Shown here one piece after another: positions 1-8,712 of a stretch of 64,000 nt of DNA. Both the position numbers and the translations under genes were made by a program. Below the pieces are notes generated by a model that worked only from the letters and a program-made list of their open reading frames with translations, ran no database searches and was not told the DNA's origin. This DNA is from Psychroserpens sp. NJDZ02 (GTDB lineage Bacteria > Bacteroidota > Bacteroidia > Flavobacteriales > Flavobacteriaceae), in the NCBI RefSeq assembly GCF_004843725.1, contig NZ_CP039451.1, forward strand, positions 1,610,501 through 1,674,500, given 5' to 3'. Position 1 is the first letter of the stretch. Each line of letters starts with the position of its first letter.

Positions 1-1
1 T

Positions 2-1195
2 TACTACGCTTTTGACACGTCCGAAGAGTTAGATTATCACAGAACAGATCATGAATCTAAAGGTAAAACGTTTATTTACAATTGGCATAACCGTTTAAAA
101 TTAAGTAATTCTCTATCACTAAGTGCAGAAGAAGTTAGTGCTAAATTAGCGGCAGGAGATGATTTTGTGATTAGATTTAAAAGTCCACAAGACGAAACTT
201 TACGCTTAAAAGATATTATACGCGGTGATATAAAAATTGATACTAACGTCTTAGATGACAAAGTGTTATTTAAGTCCGATGGTATGCCAACATATCACTT
301 AGCCAATATTGTAGATGACCATTTAATGGAAATTACACATGTTATCCGTGGTGAAGAATGGTTACCTAGTTTGGCTTTACACTATCAATTATACAAAGCT
401 TTTGGTTGGGATCAACCAGAATTTGCACACCTACCATTAATTTTAAAACCAACAGGTAAAGGAAAATTAAGCAAACGTGATGGTGATAAATTAGGTTTTC
501 CAGTGTTTCCTTTAGAATGGAATCCTGAGTTTGGAGATTCCGCAAAAGGGTATAAAGAAGAAGGTTACTTTGCAGATGCAGTCATCAACTTTTTAGCCTT
601 TCTAGGATGGAATCCAGGAACAGAGCAAGAGATGTTTACTTTAGAACAATTAGTTGCTGCTTTTGATTTAGACCGCGTGAATAAAGCTGGAGCACGTTTT
701 GATCCAGATAAAATTAAGTGGTTTAATCACCATTATATGCAAGAACAGTCTAATGAAGACTTAGCAGAAGCCTTTCAAAAAAGTCGTACTGAATTGGCGC
801 CAATTGATGTTAATTACATTGCATTAGTTGTTGGTTTAGTTAAGGAACGTGCCACTTTTGTAAATGACTTTTGGGATTTAAGTAGCTACTTTTTTGTGGC
901 TCCTCAAACTTATGACGAAAAAGCCTCTAAAAAAGCCTTTAAAGAAGATACTAAGTCTATAATGACTGATGTATTAGCAGTAGTTTCTAACATTACAGAT
1001 TTTGAAGTAGAAACACTTCAAAAAGAAGTTAAAGGTTGGATTACCACTAAAGAGATTGGTTTTGGAAAGGTTATGATGCCTTTACGATTAGCCTTAGTTG
1101 GTGCCTTACAAGGACCAGATGTTTTTGATATCATGTTTATGATTGGAAAAAACGAAAGTACTAAACGTCTCGAAAAACTTATTGAAACGTTATAA
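2..1195 (+). CDS. gltX: glutamyl-tRNA synthetase, 5'-truncated
   Basis: Charges tRNA-Glu with glutamate in the cytoplasm; class I aminoacyl-tRNA synthetase. The frame is open from base 2, so the start and the N-terminal HIGH motif lie outside the window; about 397 of the usual ~500 residues are present. The KMSKS loop appears as KLSKRDGDKLGF near base 465, followed by the insertion PVFPLEW that I associate with Bacteroidota GluRS. The C-terminal anticodon-binding helical domain runs to the stop at 1193-1195. A strong terminator follows directly. Identification is firm; only the upstream boundary is unknown. Confidence 0.96.
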   Translation, partial: YYAFDTSEELDYHRTDHESKGKTFIYNWHNRLKLSNSLSLSAEEVSAKLAAGDDFVIRFKSPQDETLRLKDIIRGDIKIDTNVLDDKVLFKSDGMPTYHLANIVDDHLMEITHVIRGEEWLPSLALHYQLYKAFGWDQPEFAHLPLILKPTGKGKLSKRDGDKLGFPVFPLEWNPEFGDSAKGYKEEGYFADAVINFLAFLGWNPGTEQEMFTLEQLVAAFDLDRVNKAGARFDPDKIKWFNHHYMQEQSNEDLAEAFQKSRTELAPIDVNYIALVVGLVKERATFVNDFWDLSSYFFVAPQTYDEKASKKAFKEDTKSIMTDVLAVVSNITDFEVETLQKEVKGWITTKEIGFGKVMMPLRLALVGALQGPDVFDIMFMIGKNESTKRLEKLIETL

Positions 1196-1198
1196 AAC

Positions 1199-1231
1199 AA
1201 AAAAGCCATCTACATTTAGATGGCTTTTTTT
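1199..1231 (+). terminator. gltX rho-independent terminator
   Basis: A 14-bp perfect stem AAAAAAGCCATCTA / TAGATGGCTTTTTT with a CATT loop sits four bases after the gltX stop. The A/T-rich base lets it work on both strands, so it may also end the facing barrel gene at 1312. Confidence 0.85.
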
Positions 1232-1311
1232 ATAGGTTTTAATGTCCTAATCGTAATTAAAATACTTTAGCATTTCCACAAATAAGACTTCCAATACAAT
1301 CAGTCAGAATA

Positions 1312-1995
1312 TTAAAATGTAATCATACCTGTAAAAGCAAACATGCTTTGGTGTCCTTTAAAATCTCTACCTAAAGTTTGGTTAAAATCAGCGTCGTTTA
1401 AAGCACCTAAAATATTAGTGAATCCATAAATATATTGTGCTCTGACTTTAAAAAAACCAATACCTAAAGTAGCACCGATAGTACCATTAACATTAAAATT
1501 ATTTAAATCCTTCACTTCTTTAGCAAACACTGTATCAAAATCGGCTAAAATAAAGTCTTCTTGTTGCTCATCACTTAATTCTAGATCACTATTATATTGT
1601 AACATTGGACCAAAATCAATTGTAAAATTAGATGTTCCAAATGGTTTGGCGTGCCATAAAAATTGCAGTTGAGCAGTAAAAATTTTATACTCTACATCTT
1701 CTGTAGTAATTGCTAATGGAAAATCGAATCCAGCAGTGCTTATTGTGTTTTCTGATAGTTGCATACCATAACTAACATTAAACCATTTGTGAGGTATATC
1801 AACAGTTGCCGTCATATTAGCGATCCAGCCCGCCCCCTTTTTGGTCTCAAAATTATCTGTAATAATATCAAATTGCGTGATTCCACCACCTAACGCAAAT
1901 CCGTTTTTAATGTCGTAAGAAGCACGTTGTGCAAAGTTTTTTGTAACAAAACCTATAGTTAGTGCTACTAATAAGATGAATTGTAGTTTTTTCAT
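1312..1995 (-). CDS. outer-membrane beta-barrel protein
   Basis: 227 residues with a signal peptide (residues 1-22, ending NFAQ) and alternating hydrophobic/polar strands with a terminal aromatic residue (MITF), the pattern of an 8-10-strand outer-membrane barrel of the OMP_b-brl_2 type. Recognisable strands include GWIANMTATVDIP, FTAQLQFLWHAKP and FFKVRAQYIYGF. No catalytic motif is visible. It is monocistronic, facing gltX and divergent from the SPFH gene. A TATATTTG promoter box lies 22 bases upstream. The substrate or partner cannot be told from sequence. Confidence 0.75.
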   Translation of the reverse strand: MKKLQFILLVALTIGFVTKNFAQRASYDIKNGFALGGGITQFDIITDNFETKKGAGWIANMTATVDIPHKWFNVSYGMQLSENTISTAGFDFPLAITTEDVEYKIFTAQLQFLWHAKPFGTSNFTIDFGPMLQYNSDLELSDEQQEDFILADFDTVFAKEVKDLNNFNVNGTIGATLGIGFFKVRAQYIYGFTNILGALNDADFNQTLGRDFKGHQSMFAFTGMITF

Positions 1996-2016
1996 TGTGG
2001 ATAAAGGGTTTGTTCA

Positions 2017-2024
2017 CAAATATA
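2017..2024 (-). promoter_or_regulatory. TAnnTTTG -7 element for the barrel gene at 1312
   Basis: TATATTTG on the minus strand, 22 bases before the ATG at 1995. Matches the Bacteroidota sigma-ABfr -7 consensus TAnnTTTG; no clear -33 TTTG is seen at the usual distance. Confidence 0.5.
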
Positions 2025-2071
2025 ACTTAATTTAGTAAACCGAATAAAGTAACCATTAAAACCATTTACAC

Positions 2072-3001
2072 ATGAATAACCCAGTATTAATTGTAGTAGT
2101 CGTCTTAGGACTGATTATTTTAATTTCGTCAATATTTACCGTCAAACAACAAACTGCAGCTATTGTAGAGCGTTTTGGTAGATTTCAAAGTATTAGACAA
2201 TCCGGATTACAATTTAAAGTCCCAATAGTCGATAAAATTTCTGGACGTTTGAGTTTAAAAATTCAACAATTAGATGTTATTGTTGAAACTAAAACTAAAG
2301 ATGATGTATTTGTCCGTCTTAAAGTATCTGTACAATACAAAGTAATAAAAGCTAAAGTAGAAGATGCTTACTACAAATTAGATTATCCACACGACCAAAT
2401 TACATCTTATGTATTTGATGTTGTCCGTGCAGAAGTGCCAAAAATGATTCTTGATGATGTGTTTTTACGTAAAGACGATGTTGCAATTGCAGTAAAATCT
2501 GAACTTAACGAAGCAATGCAAGATTACGGTTATGATATCATCAAAACCTTAGTAACAGACATCGATCCTGATGCACAAGTAAAAGAAGCAATGAACCGTA
2601 TTAATGCTGCAGATAGAGAAAAAACTGCCGCACAGTATGAAGGAGATGCACAACGTATTTTAATCGTTGAAAAAGCAAAAGCTGAGGCAGAAAGTAAACG
2701 TTTGCAAGGTCAAGGTATTGCTGATCAAAGACGCGAAATTGCTAGAGGTCTTGAAGAGTCTGTAGAAGTCTTAAATAAGGTTGGTATAAACAGTCAAGAA
2801 GCGTCTGCTTTAATAGTTGTTACGCAACACTATGATACGTTACAAGCTATTGGACAACATACTAATAGTAATTTAATTTTAATGCCTAACTCTCCACAAG
2901 CAGGAAGCCAGATGTTAAATGATATGGTTGCTAGTTTTTCAGCAAGTAATGAAATTGGTGAAGCAATGAAACAAGCAAAATTAAATAAGAGAAACGAATA
3001 G
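2072..3001 (+). CDS. SPFH/band 7 domain membrane protein (HIR/stomatin-like)
   Basis: 309 residues. One N-terminal membrane helix (about 5-24) is followed by an SPFH/band 7 domain (about 25-200: QQTAAIVERFGRFQSI, then GLQFKVPIVD) and an Ala/Glu/Lys-rich coiled coil (about 195-245, AAQYEGDAQRILIVEKAKAE). The C-terminal part, with QEASALIVVTQHYDTL, resembles the plant HIR subgroup of SPFH proteins. These proteins form ring-like scaffolds in membranes and often pair with NfeD or FtsH-type proteases, but no such partner lies next to it. Single gene with its own terminator. Confidence 0.85.
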   Translation: MNNPVLIVVVVLGLIILISSIFTVKQQTAAIVERFGRFQSIRQSGLQFKVPIVDKISGRLSLKIQQLDVIVETKTKDDVFVRLKVSVQYKVIKAKVEDAYYKLDYPHDQITSYVFDVVRAEVPKMILDDVFLRKDDVAIAVKSELNEAMQDYGYDIIKTLVTDIDPDAQVKEAMNRINAADREKTAAQYEGDAQRILIVEKAKAEAESKRLQGQGIADQRREIARGLEESVEVLNKVGINSQEASALIVVTQHYDTLQAIGQHTNSNLILMPNSPQAGSQMLNDMVASFSASNEIGEAMKQAKLNKRNE

Positions 3002-3020
3002 GCAATACTGCATAATAATT

Positions 3021-3052
3021 AAAAAGTCTCAAGTTGTCTTGAGGCTTTTTTT
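3021..3052 (+). terminator. bidirectional terminator after the SPFH gene
   Basis: Stem AAAAAGTCTCAAG / CTTGAGGCTTTTT with a TTGT loop and one G-T pair, followed by a T-run. It reaches the stop codon of the facing small gene at 3051, so it can serve both. Confidence 0.8.
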
Positions 3053-3260
3053 ATGTGTTAGATTTATACTTTTCTACCATTGTATCTAGACTATTTAAAT
3101 AATTTGATAACTCCTCATTATCTATTTCTGACGATTCTGTATCGCCTTGTGGTAAAGTAATTCTAGTTTCGTCAAGATACTTTTGTAACTCTGGATAGTT
3201 AGTTTTAATCTCTATTGTTTTTTGAGATATTTTGGTCAGTAATTTTTGTGTATTAGTCAT
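3051..3260 (-). CDS. small hypothetical protein
   Basis: 69 residues from the chosen start MTNTQKLL; an in-frame ATG one codon earlier (3263) is equally possible, and a longer frame to 3302 has an unlikely Tyr/Asn-rich N-terminus. Acidic, soluble and probably helical, with IEIKTNYPELQKYLDETR and a Ser/Glu-rich segment; no cysteines and no membrane segment. I do not recognise a family. It lies 85 bases downstream of the acyltransferase gene on the same strand. Confidence 0.55.
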   Translation of the reverse strand: MTNTQKLLTKISQKTIEIKTNYPELQKYLDETRITLPQGDTESSEIDNEELSNYLNSLDTMVEKYKSNT

Positions 3261-3344
3261 CATGATATATTTTAAATTATTGATATAATATAACTTAAAC
3301 ACGTGATGACCCCAAATTAATACTGCTAAAGCTTTATTAAAATA

Positions 3345-4502
3345 TTATTTAAAAGGATGTCTTTCCTCCCATTTTTTTATAGGTGTCAACGTTTTTACAA
3401 TAAATTTTAACGCTGGATTTAATAACCATTGATTAGTATGTTTCATGTAAATATGCATGGTCTTTGGCACAGCACCAACAGAACTTTTAATTTCCATAGC
3501 AGTACGGGCGTAAACCACCATTCTAAACTTATTTCTAATTCCAAATTCCAACATATCGTACAACATATTTAAGTACAGTTGATGCTTGTACTGAAACTTT
3601 GGATTGTATCCTAAAAAATAAGTTTCTAATTGGTTATGGTTTAAAATTAGTGTGTAAAAGCCGACTAATTCTTCATTTAGATAATATCCAAACAATTTAA
3701 ACTCAGAGCCAAGTTCTTTTTTTAAGTTGAAGAAATGCCTGTCGTCTAATACAAACGAGTTTACTTTAGCATTATCAGATACATTTTTATATAGCTTATA
3801 AATAGCGTCTGAAGCTGCTTCAATCTCCTCTAAATTCAATTCCTGTTTAGTAATAGACATTGCTTTTTTTACAGCTGTTTTATAACGATTTCTATATTTT
3901 TTAGTTAAAGCCGAAGTATAATCGGTAATAGTATCCCATTCCTTAGGAATATCAAGCAGCATATTGGGTTGTACTTGTACCTTATATAAATGGTTTTTAG
4001 TAAATAAGGCAGACTCTAAATTGATCCTATCTGTTTCAAAATAATCTTTAAAACACACCAATCGGACAGTCTTATTATAAGCCTTTTTAATCTGTATTGA
4101 TAGCTGATCAATCGCTTTAAAAATAGTTTCTAAATAAGAGGATTGTCCGATTATTTCTGGATTAAAATATAATCCATGTTGTCCCGTATGCATTAAATTA
4201 CCCACAATTAAAGTATTCCCTCTAACTACCTTGGCCATTATATGCTTTGTAACGCGTTTTAAGGCGTTATCTGAAGTGTTTCTGAATACATCGTCAAGAT
4301 ATAACTCTACACGTTGGATAATAGCAATTCCGGCTATAATATCATCTTTAAAAACAGCAATATAATTAGTATCAATATTCTTTGGACTGGATAACTCCAA
4401 TGCTTTTAAAAATGGTGTTTTCAAAAATACGTCACGCGTCGGTAAACCGTCCCACGATATTGGGAGTTCTGAAACCGCTTTATAAATTTTAAAGTGAAAC
4501 AA
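3345..4502 (-). CDS. GNAT/FemAB-type acyltransferase-like protein
   Basis: 385 residues. Two GNAT-like halves can be seen, and the C-terminal half (about 190-340: KYRNRYKTAVKKA, FKLFGYYLNEELVGFYTL, YFLGYNPKFQYKHQLYLNML) looks like the Acetyltransf_6/FemAB-like fold annotated as peptidoglycan biosynthesis proteins in Flavobacteria. No signal peptide. The start is TTG; no ATG or GTG is available in frame before the upstream stop. Family assignment rests on fold-level pattern only; the substrate is unknown. Confidence 0.6.
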   Translation of the reverse strand: MFHFKIYKAVSELPISWDGLPTRDVFLKTPFLKALELSSPKNIDTNYIAVFKDDIIAGIAIIQRVELYLDDVFRNTSDNALKRVTKHIMAKVVRGNTLIVGNLMHTGQHGLYFNPEIIGQSSYLETIFKAIDQLSIQIKKAYNKTVRLVCFKDYFETDRINLESALFTKNHLYKVQVQPNMLLDIPKEWDTITDYTSALTKKYRNRYKTAVKKAMSITKQELNLEEIEAASDAIYKLYKNVSDNAKVNSFVLDDRHFFNLKKELGSEFKLFGYYLNEELVGFYTLILNHNQLETYFLGYNPKFQYKHQLYLNMLYDMLEFGIRNKFRMVVYARTAMEIKSSVGAVPKTMHIYMKHTNQWLLNPALKFIVKTLTPIKKWEERHPFK

Positions 4503-4600
4503 ATGTGTGAATGAAAAGATTAATTATTATTCTATCAGTCTTTATTAATATAAAATGTTACAAAAGTTAAATGTAACGTTAAAAATGGGGACTTATCTAA

Positions 4601-5956
4601 TTACCAACTCCCACTTGCTCCTCCTCCCGATGAGCGCCCTCCACCTCCAGAATAACTACTACTTGAAGACGAAGACGACGATCGCGAATATGACGATGAC
4701 GACGACGAATAACTTGAAGATCCAGATGATGAGTATCCTCTAGAAGAACGACTAGAAGAACTTCCTCCATGAATATTAGATAAACCAACTCCCCTTTTAA
4801 AAATTACAAAGCCAAAAGTCTCTTTATAGTTCTTATTAATTTTTTTTATCGCCGAAACTATAGCAATAACAAAAAATGACATAAAAATAAGTATCATAAA
4901 AGTCAAAAAATATTCCCACGGTATGTTAGACATCATGTCATTAATATCCTTTTTAAATATTAAAGGAGCTATAAACATTATACCCATAAAAAAAGGGACA
5001 AAACCAAACACAAATCCACCAAAAAGAAATAGCAAGGTAAAGGGGAAATAAAACCAAAAATTAAAAAGTCCTAACTTACCAGTAAATAAGGCTTTAAAAA
5101 TAAGTGTCGCTCTTTCTATTGCCATTTGTAAAATAATAGCAAAACCAATGTACACAAAAACGGATAAAAATCCTACAAAAAACAAACCCGTAAAGAACAA
5201 TACAAAGAACTTTAAAAAGTCAAAAATAATGCAGACCAAAATAAAATAACAAAGCCAAAACGATGGCTTATATTTTTTATAATACCATTTTACGTCACTC
5301 TTCCAGATACTTTTCTTCAGTACAAATTTGCAATAGCAATACCAACCAATTATCACATAAACAAAAGTAAAAAATAAAGAAAAAAAGAACTTAGTAACAT
5401 AATTGCTTTGATCTCCGGATGCTGTTGTCTTATTCTTCTTTTTTGTACTAATTGAAAACTCTTTAGCATAAATAGGGTCATCTATAAGTTTTATAAGCTC
5501 TGAGGTTGCACTATCAATTCCTTCAAAAAAGCGTCCCTGCTTAAACATTGGTGTTATAAGCTCTCTGATAATTCTAGATGCTAAAGCATCTGTAATTATA
5601 TGCTCTAAACCATCACCAACCTCTATCCTAACCTTTCTATCATTTGGAGAAATTAGTAATAAAATACCATTATCAACGCCCTGTTTACCAAAGTTATTAC
5701 CATCCTGGTTAAATACAGAATAGGCATAATTTTCAATACTATCACCATCTAAACCACGTATAGTTAAAACAACGATTTCATGTGATGTATTATTCTCATA
5801 GATTAATAATTTCTCTCTTAAAAATAATGCTTCTGAATCACTAAAAATATCTCCATCATCCGTTACCATATCTGATATAACTGGATATTCTTGAGCACTT
5901 GTATATTGAATACAAATAAAAAAAAGAAAAACTAGTACTTTTAATTGTTTCAACAT
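4601..5956 (-). CDS. TPM-domain membrane protein, copy 1 (YgcG-like)
   Basis: 451 residues. Signal peptide (1-21, ending TSAQ), then a TPM domain (about 24-155: YPVISDMVTDDGDIFS, HEIVVLTIRGLDGDSIENYA, DNGILLLISPNDRKVRIEVG). It is followed by several membrane segments (about 190-365) and a low-complexity Ser/Tyr/Arg/Gly tail from about residue 395, ending GGGGRSSGGGASGSW as in YgcG-type proteins. TPM domains occur in envelope proteins of poorly known role; plant TLP18.3 takes part in photosystem repair. It is a clear paralog of the gene at 6288. Confidence 0.85.
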   Translation of the reverse strand: MLKQLKVLVFLFFICIQYTSAQEYPVISDMVTDDGDIFSDSEALFLREKLLIYENNTSHEIVVLTIRGLDGDSIENYAYSVFNQDGNNFGKQGVDNGILLLISPNDRKVRIEVGDGLEHIITDALASRIIRELITPMFKQGRFFEGIDSATSELIKLIDDPIYAKEFSISTKKKNKTTASGDQSNYVTKFFFSLFFTFVYVIIGWYCYCKFVLKKSIWKSDVKWYYKKYKPSFWLCYFILVCIIFDFLKFFVLFFTGLFFVGFLSVFVYIGFAIILQMAIERATLIFKALFTGKLGLFNFWFYFPFTLLFLFGGFVFGFVPFFMGIMFIAPLIFKKDINDMMSNIPWEYFLTFMILIFMSFFVIAIVSAIKKINKNYKETFGFVIFKRGVGLSNIHGGSSSSRSSRGYSSSGSSSYSSSSSSYSRSSSSSSSSSYSGGGGRSSGGGASGSW

Positions 5957-6039
5957 ATATTTATTTTAACTATTTAATAATAAGATCAGTAGAAAAAAAG
6001 TATTTCAATCTATAGAACCTAACACTTAGTTTACAACCA

Positions 6040-6096
6040 TTATTCTTTTTTTTTATCTTTCACTAAATATGAAGTAAAAAATAAAACAACAACAAC
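6040..6096 (-). pseudogene. remnant of a duplicated DUF3999 gene 3' end
   Basis: In the minus frame ending at the TAA at 6040-6042, the sequence reads VVVVLFFTSYLVKDKKKE and is cut off upstream by a stop. This matches 15 of 18 residues of the C-terminus of the intact DUF3999 protein at 7489 (GVVVLFFTSNLVKDLKKE), and about 40 bases are nearly identical at DNA level. It sits at the same position relative to TPM copy 1 as the intact gene does to TPM copy 2, so it is a scar of a tandem duplication whose second DUF3999 copy was deleted. Confidence 0.85.
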
Positions 6097-6112
6097 ATGT
6101 TAACCACCGTGC

Positions 6113-6211
6113 TTAAAAGTTCAAAATTTGTCTCCATAATCGGCCATAAAAGCCAACAACCAAAGCTAAAATAGTAGCTACTAAAAGTGCTAGTGGGTTA
6201 AAAAAATCCAT
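6113..6211 (-). CDS. 32-residue hydrophobic peptide, hypothetical
   Basis: ATG at 6211, TAA at 6113-6115. The peptide starts MDFFNPLALLVATILALVVG and ends FYGRLWRQILNF: one membrane-spanning segment with a basic/aromatic C-terminus. The first part also resembles the N-terminus of DUF1761 membrane proteins, so it could be a stranded fragment. It lies in the duplication scar between the two TPM genes. Coding status is unproven. Confidence 0.4.
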   Translation of the reverse strand: MDFFNPLALLVATILALVVGFYGRLWRQILNF

Positions 6212-6287
6212 AATATTTTAAGTTTAGTTAGCTTTTAAAGGTAGGTAAATTTATATTATAACCTTGTTTACTAACAACAAAGCACTG

Positions 6288-7418
6288 TTACCAACTTCCG
6301 CTAGCACCACCGCCACCAGAACGTCCGCCACCACCAAAAAAACTACTACTAGACGACGAGCTTCTATAACTTGAACCTGATCGACTATAACTTGAACCTG
6401 ATCGCCTATAGCTTGAGCTAGAACCACTAGAAGAAAAATTCTTGCTCATAAAACTTTTATCGATTTTTAAAAATGAAAACATAACAGAAATAAAATTCTG
6501 ATTAGATCGTGTAAAAATGGCAATAATTAACGGTAAAACAGTAAATAAAACAACCAACAAAATAATAGTAATAGGAGTCACTATTAATGACCAACTTTGT
6601 AAAACCTCAAAATAATAAACATTTACATTACCACCTTCTTCGATAAAAACAAGAAGTCCTCCAACAGGGAATGGTAGAAAAATGAATATTAAACTAAAAG
6701 TAACTTTAATTAAAGAAGATATAAATAAAAATGGAAATAAAACAATACTTATTTTACCAGTAATTAAACCACGGAATACACTTATTAATTGCTTAAAACT
6801 CTTATATAGAAATACGCCACCAGCAACAATACATAGAAGCAAAAATAAGAAATAAATAAACGCTATTATTACTTTCCCCCATATTGGCATTTCACTTCCT
6901 TCTTCTTTTAAATTAGCAAATTCTTCACGGTATTTAGGGTCGTCAATAAGTTTAATAATTTCTGAAGTTGCTAAATCTACACCCTTATAAAAATCGCCTT
7001 TTTTAAACTCGGGCGTCATGGTTTCTCTAATAATTCGCGAAGAAAAAGCATCGGTAATTATGGGTTCAAGACCATAACCCACTTCAATTCTAAATTTTCT
7101 ATCGTTTTTAGCTATCAGAATTAACAGCCCGTTATCGGCTTCTTTTTGTCCGAGTTTATTGTTTTCAAAAACCTGTAACGCAAAATTTTCAACTGTATTA
7201 TTTTCTAAGGAATTAACAGTTAAAACTACTATTTGGTGTGTCGTTTCAATTTCATATGCCCTTAGTTTTTCTCTAAGTTCTAGGGTTTCGCTTTCGCTGA
7301 AAAGAGCCGCATTATCGGTTACTATTTCAGTTAGAATAGGAAAATCCACTTGTGCGTTTGAATATTGAAAACAAACACAAAACAAGAGGACTAAAAGTAT
7401 TTTTAATTTTTTAAACAT
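6288..7418 (-). CDS. TPM-domain membrane protein, copy 2 (YgcG-like)
   Basis: 376 residues. Signal peptide (1-22, ending SNAQ), TPM domain (about 25-160, with VDLATSEIIKLIDDPKYREEF at its end), three to four membrane segments (about 180-310), then a Ser/Arg/Gly tail ending GGGGRSGGGGASGSW. It shares long blocks with copy 1 (NDRKxRIEVGxGLExIITDA, SRIIRE, SEIIKLIDDP-like). Seventy bases separate it from the DUF3999 gene upstream, suggesting one transcript with DUF2339-DUF3999. The shorter middle region is the main difference from copy 1. Confidence 0.87.
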   Translation of the reverse strand: MFKKLKILLVLLFCVCFQYSNAQVDFPILTEIVTDNAALFSESETLELREKLRAYEIETTHQIVVLTVNSLENNTVENFALQVFENNKLGQKEADNGLLILIAKNDRKFRIEVGYGLEPIITDAFSSRIIRETMTPEFKKGDFYKGVDLATSEIIKLIDDPKYREEFANLKEEGSEMPIWGKVIIAFIYFLFLLLCIVAGGVFLYKSFKQLISVFRGLITGKISIVLFPFLFISSLIKVTFSLIFIFLPFPVGGLLVFIEEGGNVNVYYFEVLQSWSLIVTPITIILLVVLFTVLPLIIAIFTRSNQNFISVMFSFLKIDKSFMSKNFSSSGSSSSYRRSGSSYSRSGSSYRSSSSSSSFFGGGGRSGGGGASGSW

Positions 7419-7488
7419 TAATCACCGTACTACTACAATTTAAAACTAATTAACAACTTATTTAAGTCACACTATCAGTTAGTAAAAC

Positions 7489-8712
7489 TTACTCTTTCTT
7501 TAAATCTTTCACTAAATTTGAAGTAAAAAATAAAACAACAACACCTGTAGCCGCAATGCAAACCCACATAAACCAAGACTGTTGCCAAAACGATTGCTCC
7601 TGTTTAACCGTTGGTGTAAACGCTTGTTTTACAATATTCTTGATTTGTAATTGTGGTAAACTATCAGAAATATGATGTCTAAAAAAAGATAAATCATATT
7701 CTGGAGCCTTCATTGTTTTACTTCCAGTAGTTATAGAATAGTTTTCGTTAGCTTTTAAAGACGTTATAACATACAATGGTTTTTGAAAGAAACTAATGTC
7801 GCTAAATACTAAATTATTACTGTCTTTGTTTTCAATTTCGATATAAATATTATCCTCAAAAATTTCTGAAATACTAAAAATGTTTGGCGACTCAGAATTT
7901 AATTGAAAACTAGCCAATCGTTTATTATACGTTTCTTCTTTCTTTTTTACTACTCGTGTTACTCTCTTATAAATAGTTACAGTACGGTTATAAAAGTCTG
8001 GTGCTGCAACCATAAATTCAACTTGATTTAAAATCTCTTTATTTTTAAATTTAATATGAATTTGAGTTTTCTTTTCTTCCTTAAACTCTACAGTAGACAT
8101 AGCAGATGTGCTAACCTTTTGCAATGCTCTGTTGGTAATAGCATTGGCATAACCACCAATTTTTAAAACATTTATTGGCAAAGACCTTATATCATCAAAC
8201 TCAATTTTTAAATAGTTATAACTACAACTAGGCACTCTAATGGCTTTATCGATACTTGTACTGTTTGTACCCTCCAAATTAGATAAACGACCAGAATTAA
8301 GCACTCCAAACCATTCTATAGCATCATTACTCCCTGATATTTTAAAATTTTTAGAACCAGAGTAATTTGCTATGGATAAAACAATATCCTCAACCACTTT
8401 AAATGGGTTATTAAAAACAATAGTAGTACTTGTGTCTTTACGGTTTTCTTTTGAAACCATCTCAAATGCCACATATTTACTTGTACTTAAACGACTACGT
8501 TTCTCTCTAATAAAATAGGGCACTTCCTGGCCTTCTGAATCCACTATTCTAAAATCGCTCAAGTTTCTATTAGAAAAAGAACGGATCTGATTGGGTACGT
8601 TTATTTGGTATAAACCATCAGTATTGACCGTCTCTAGTATACCTGTTGTATTTTGAGCAATCGATACATTAACAAATGCTAATGCTAATAAAAGTTTAAT
8701 TTGTATCTTCAT
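7489..8712 (-). CDS. DUF3999 family envelope protein
   Basis: 407 residues. Signal peptide (1-19, ending VSIAQ), a large extracytoplasmic region and one C-terminal membrane helix (about 383-400) with a short basic tail. A discoidin-like stretch (FKISGSNDAIEWFGVL) lies near residue 125. DUF3999 proteins are typically encoded beside DUF2339 membrane proteins, and here the two genes overlap by 17 bases, which supports both calls and translational coupling. The molecular function of the pair is not established. Confidence 0.8.
   Translation of the reverse strand: MKIQIKLLLALAFVNVSIAQNTTGILETVNTDGLYQINVPNQIRSFSNRNLSDFRIVDSEGQEVPYFIREKRSRLSTSKYVAFEMVSKENRKDTSTTIVFNNPFKVVEDIVLSIANYSGSKNFKISGSNDAIEWFGVLNSGRLSNLEGTNSTSIDKAIRVPSCSYNYLKIEFDDIRSLPINVLKIGGYANAITNRALQKVSTSAMSTVEFKEEKKTQIHIKFKNKEILNQVEFMVAAPDFYNRTVTIYKRVTRVVKKKEETYNKRLASFQLNSESPNIFSISEIFEDNIYIEIENKDSNNLVFSDISFFQKPLYVITSLKANENYSITTGSKTMKAPEYDLSFFRHHISDSLPQLQIKNIVKQAFTPTVKQEQSFWQQSWFMWVCIAATGVVVLFFTSNLVKDLKKE

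Larger units (their letters stand above)
5957..6287. other. intergenic spacer between two TPM paralogs
   Basis: About 330 bp without a conventional gene. It holds a remnant of a DUF3999 3' end (6040-6096) and a 32-codon hydrophobic ORF (6113-6211), both listed separately. No TAnnTTTG box was found here. Confidence 0.7.

Noticed and set aside
4555..4788. Short frames on both strands over the 3' end of TPM copy 1
   Set aside because: They are shadows of the Ser/Gly repeat tail; composition is low-complexity and no start context is present.
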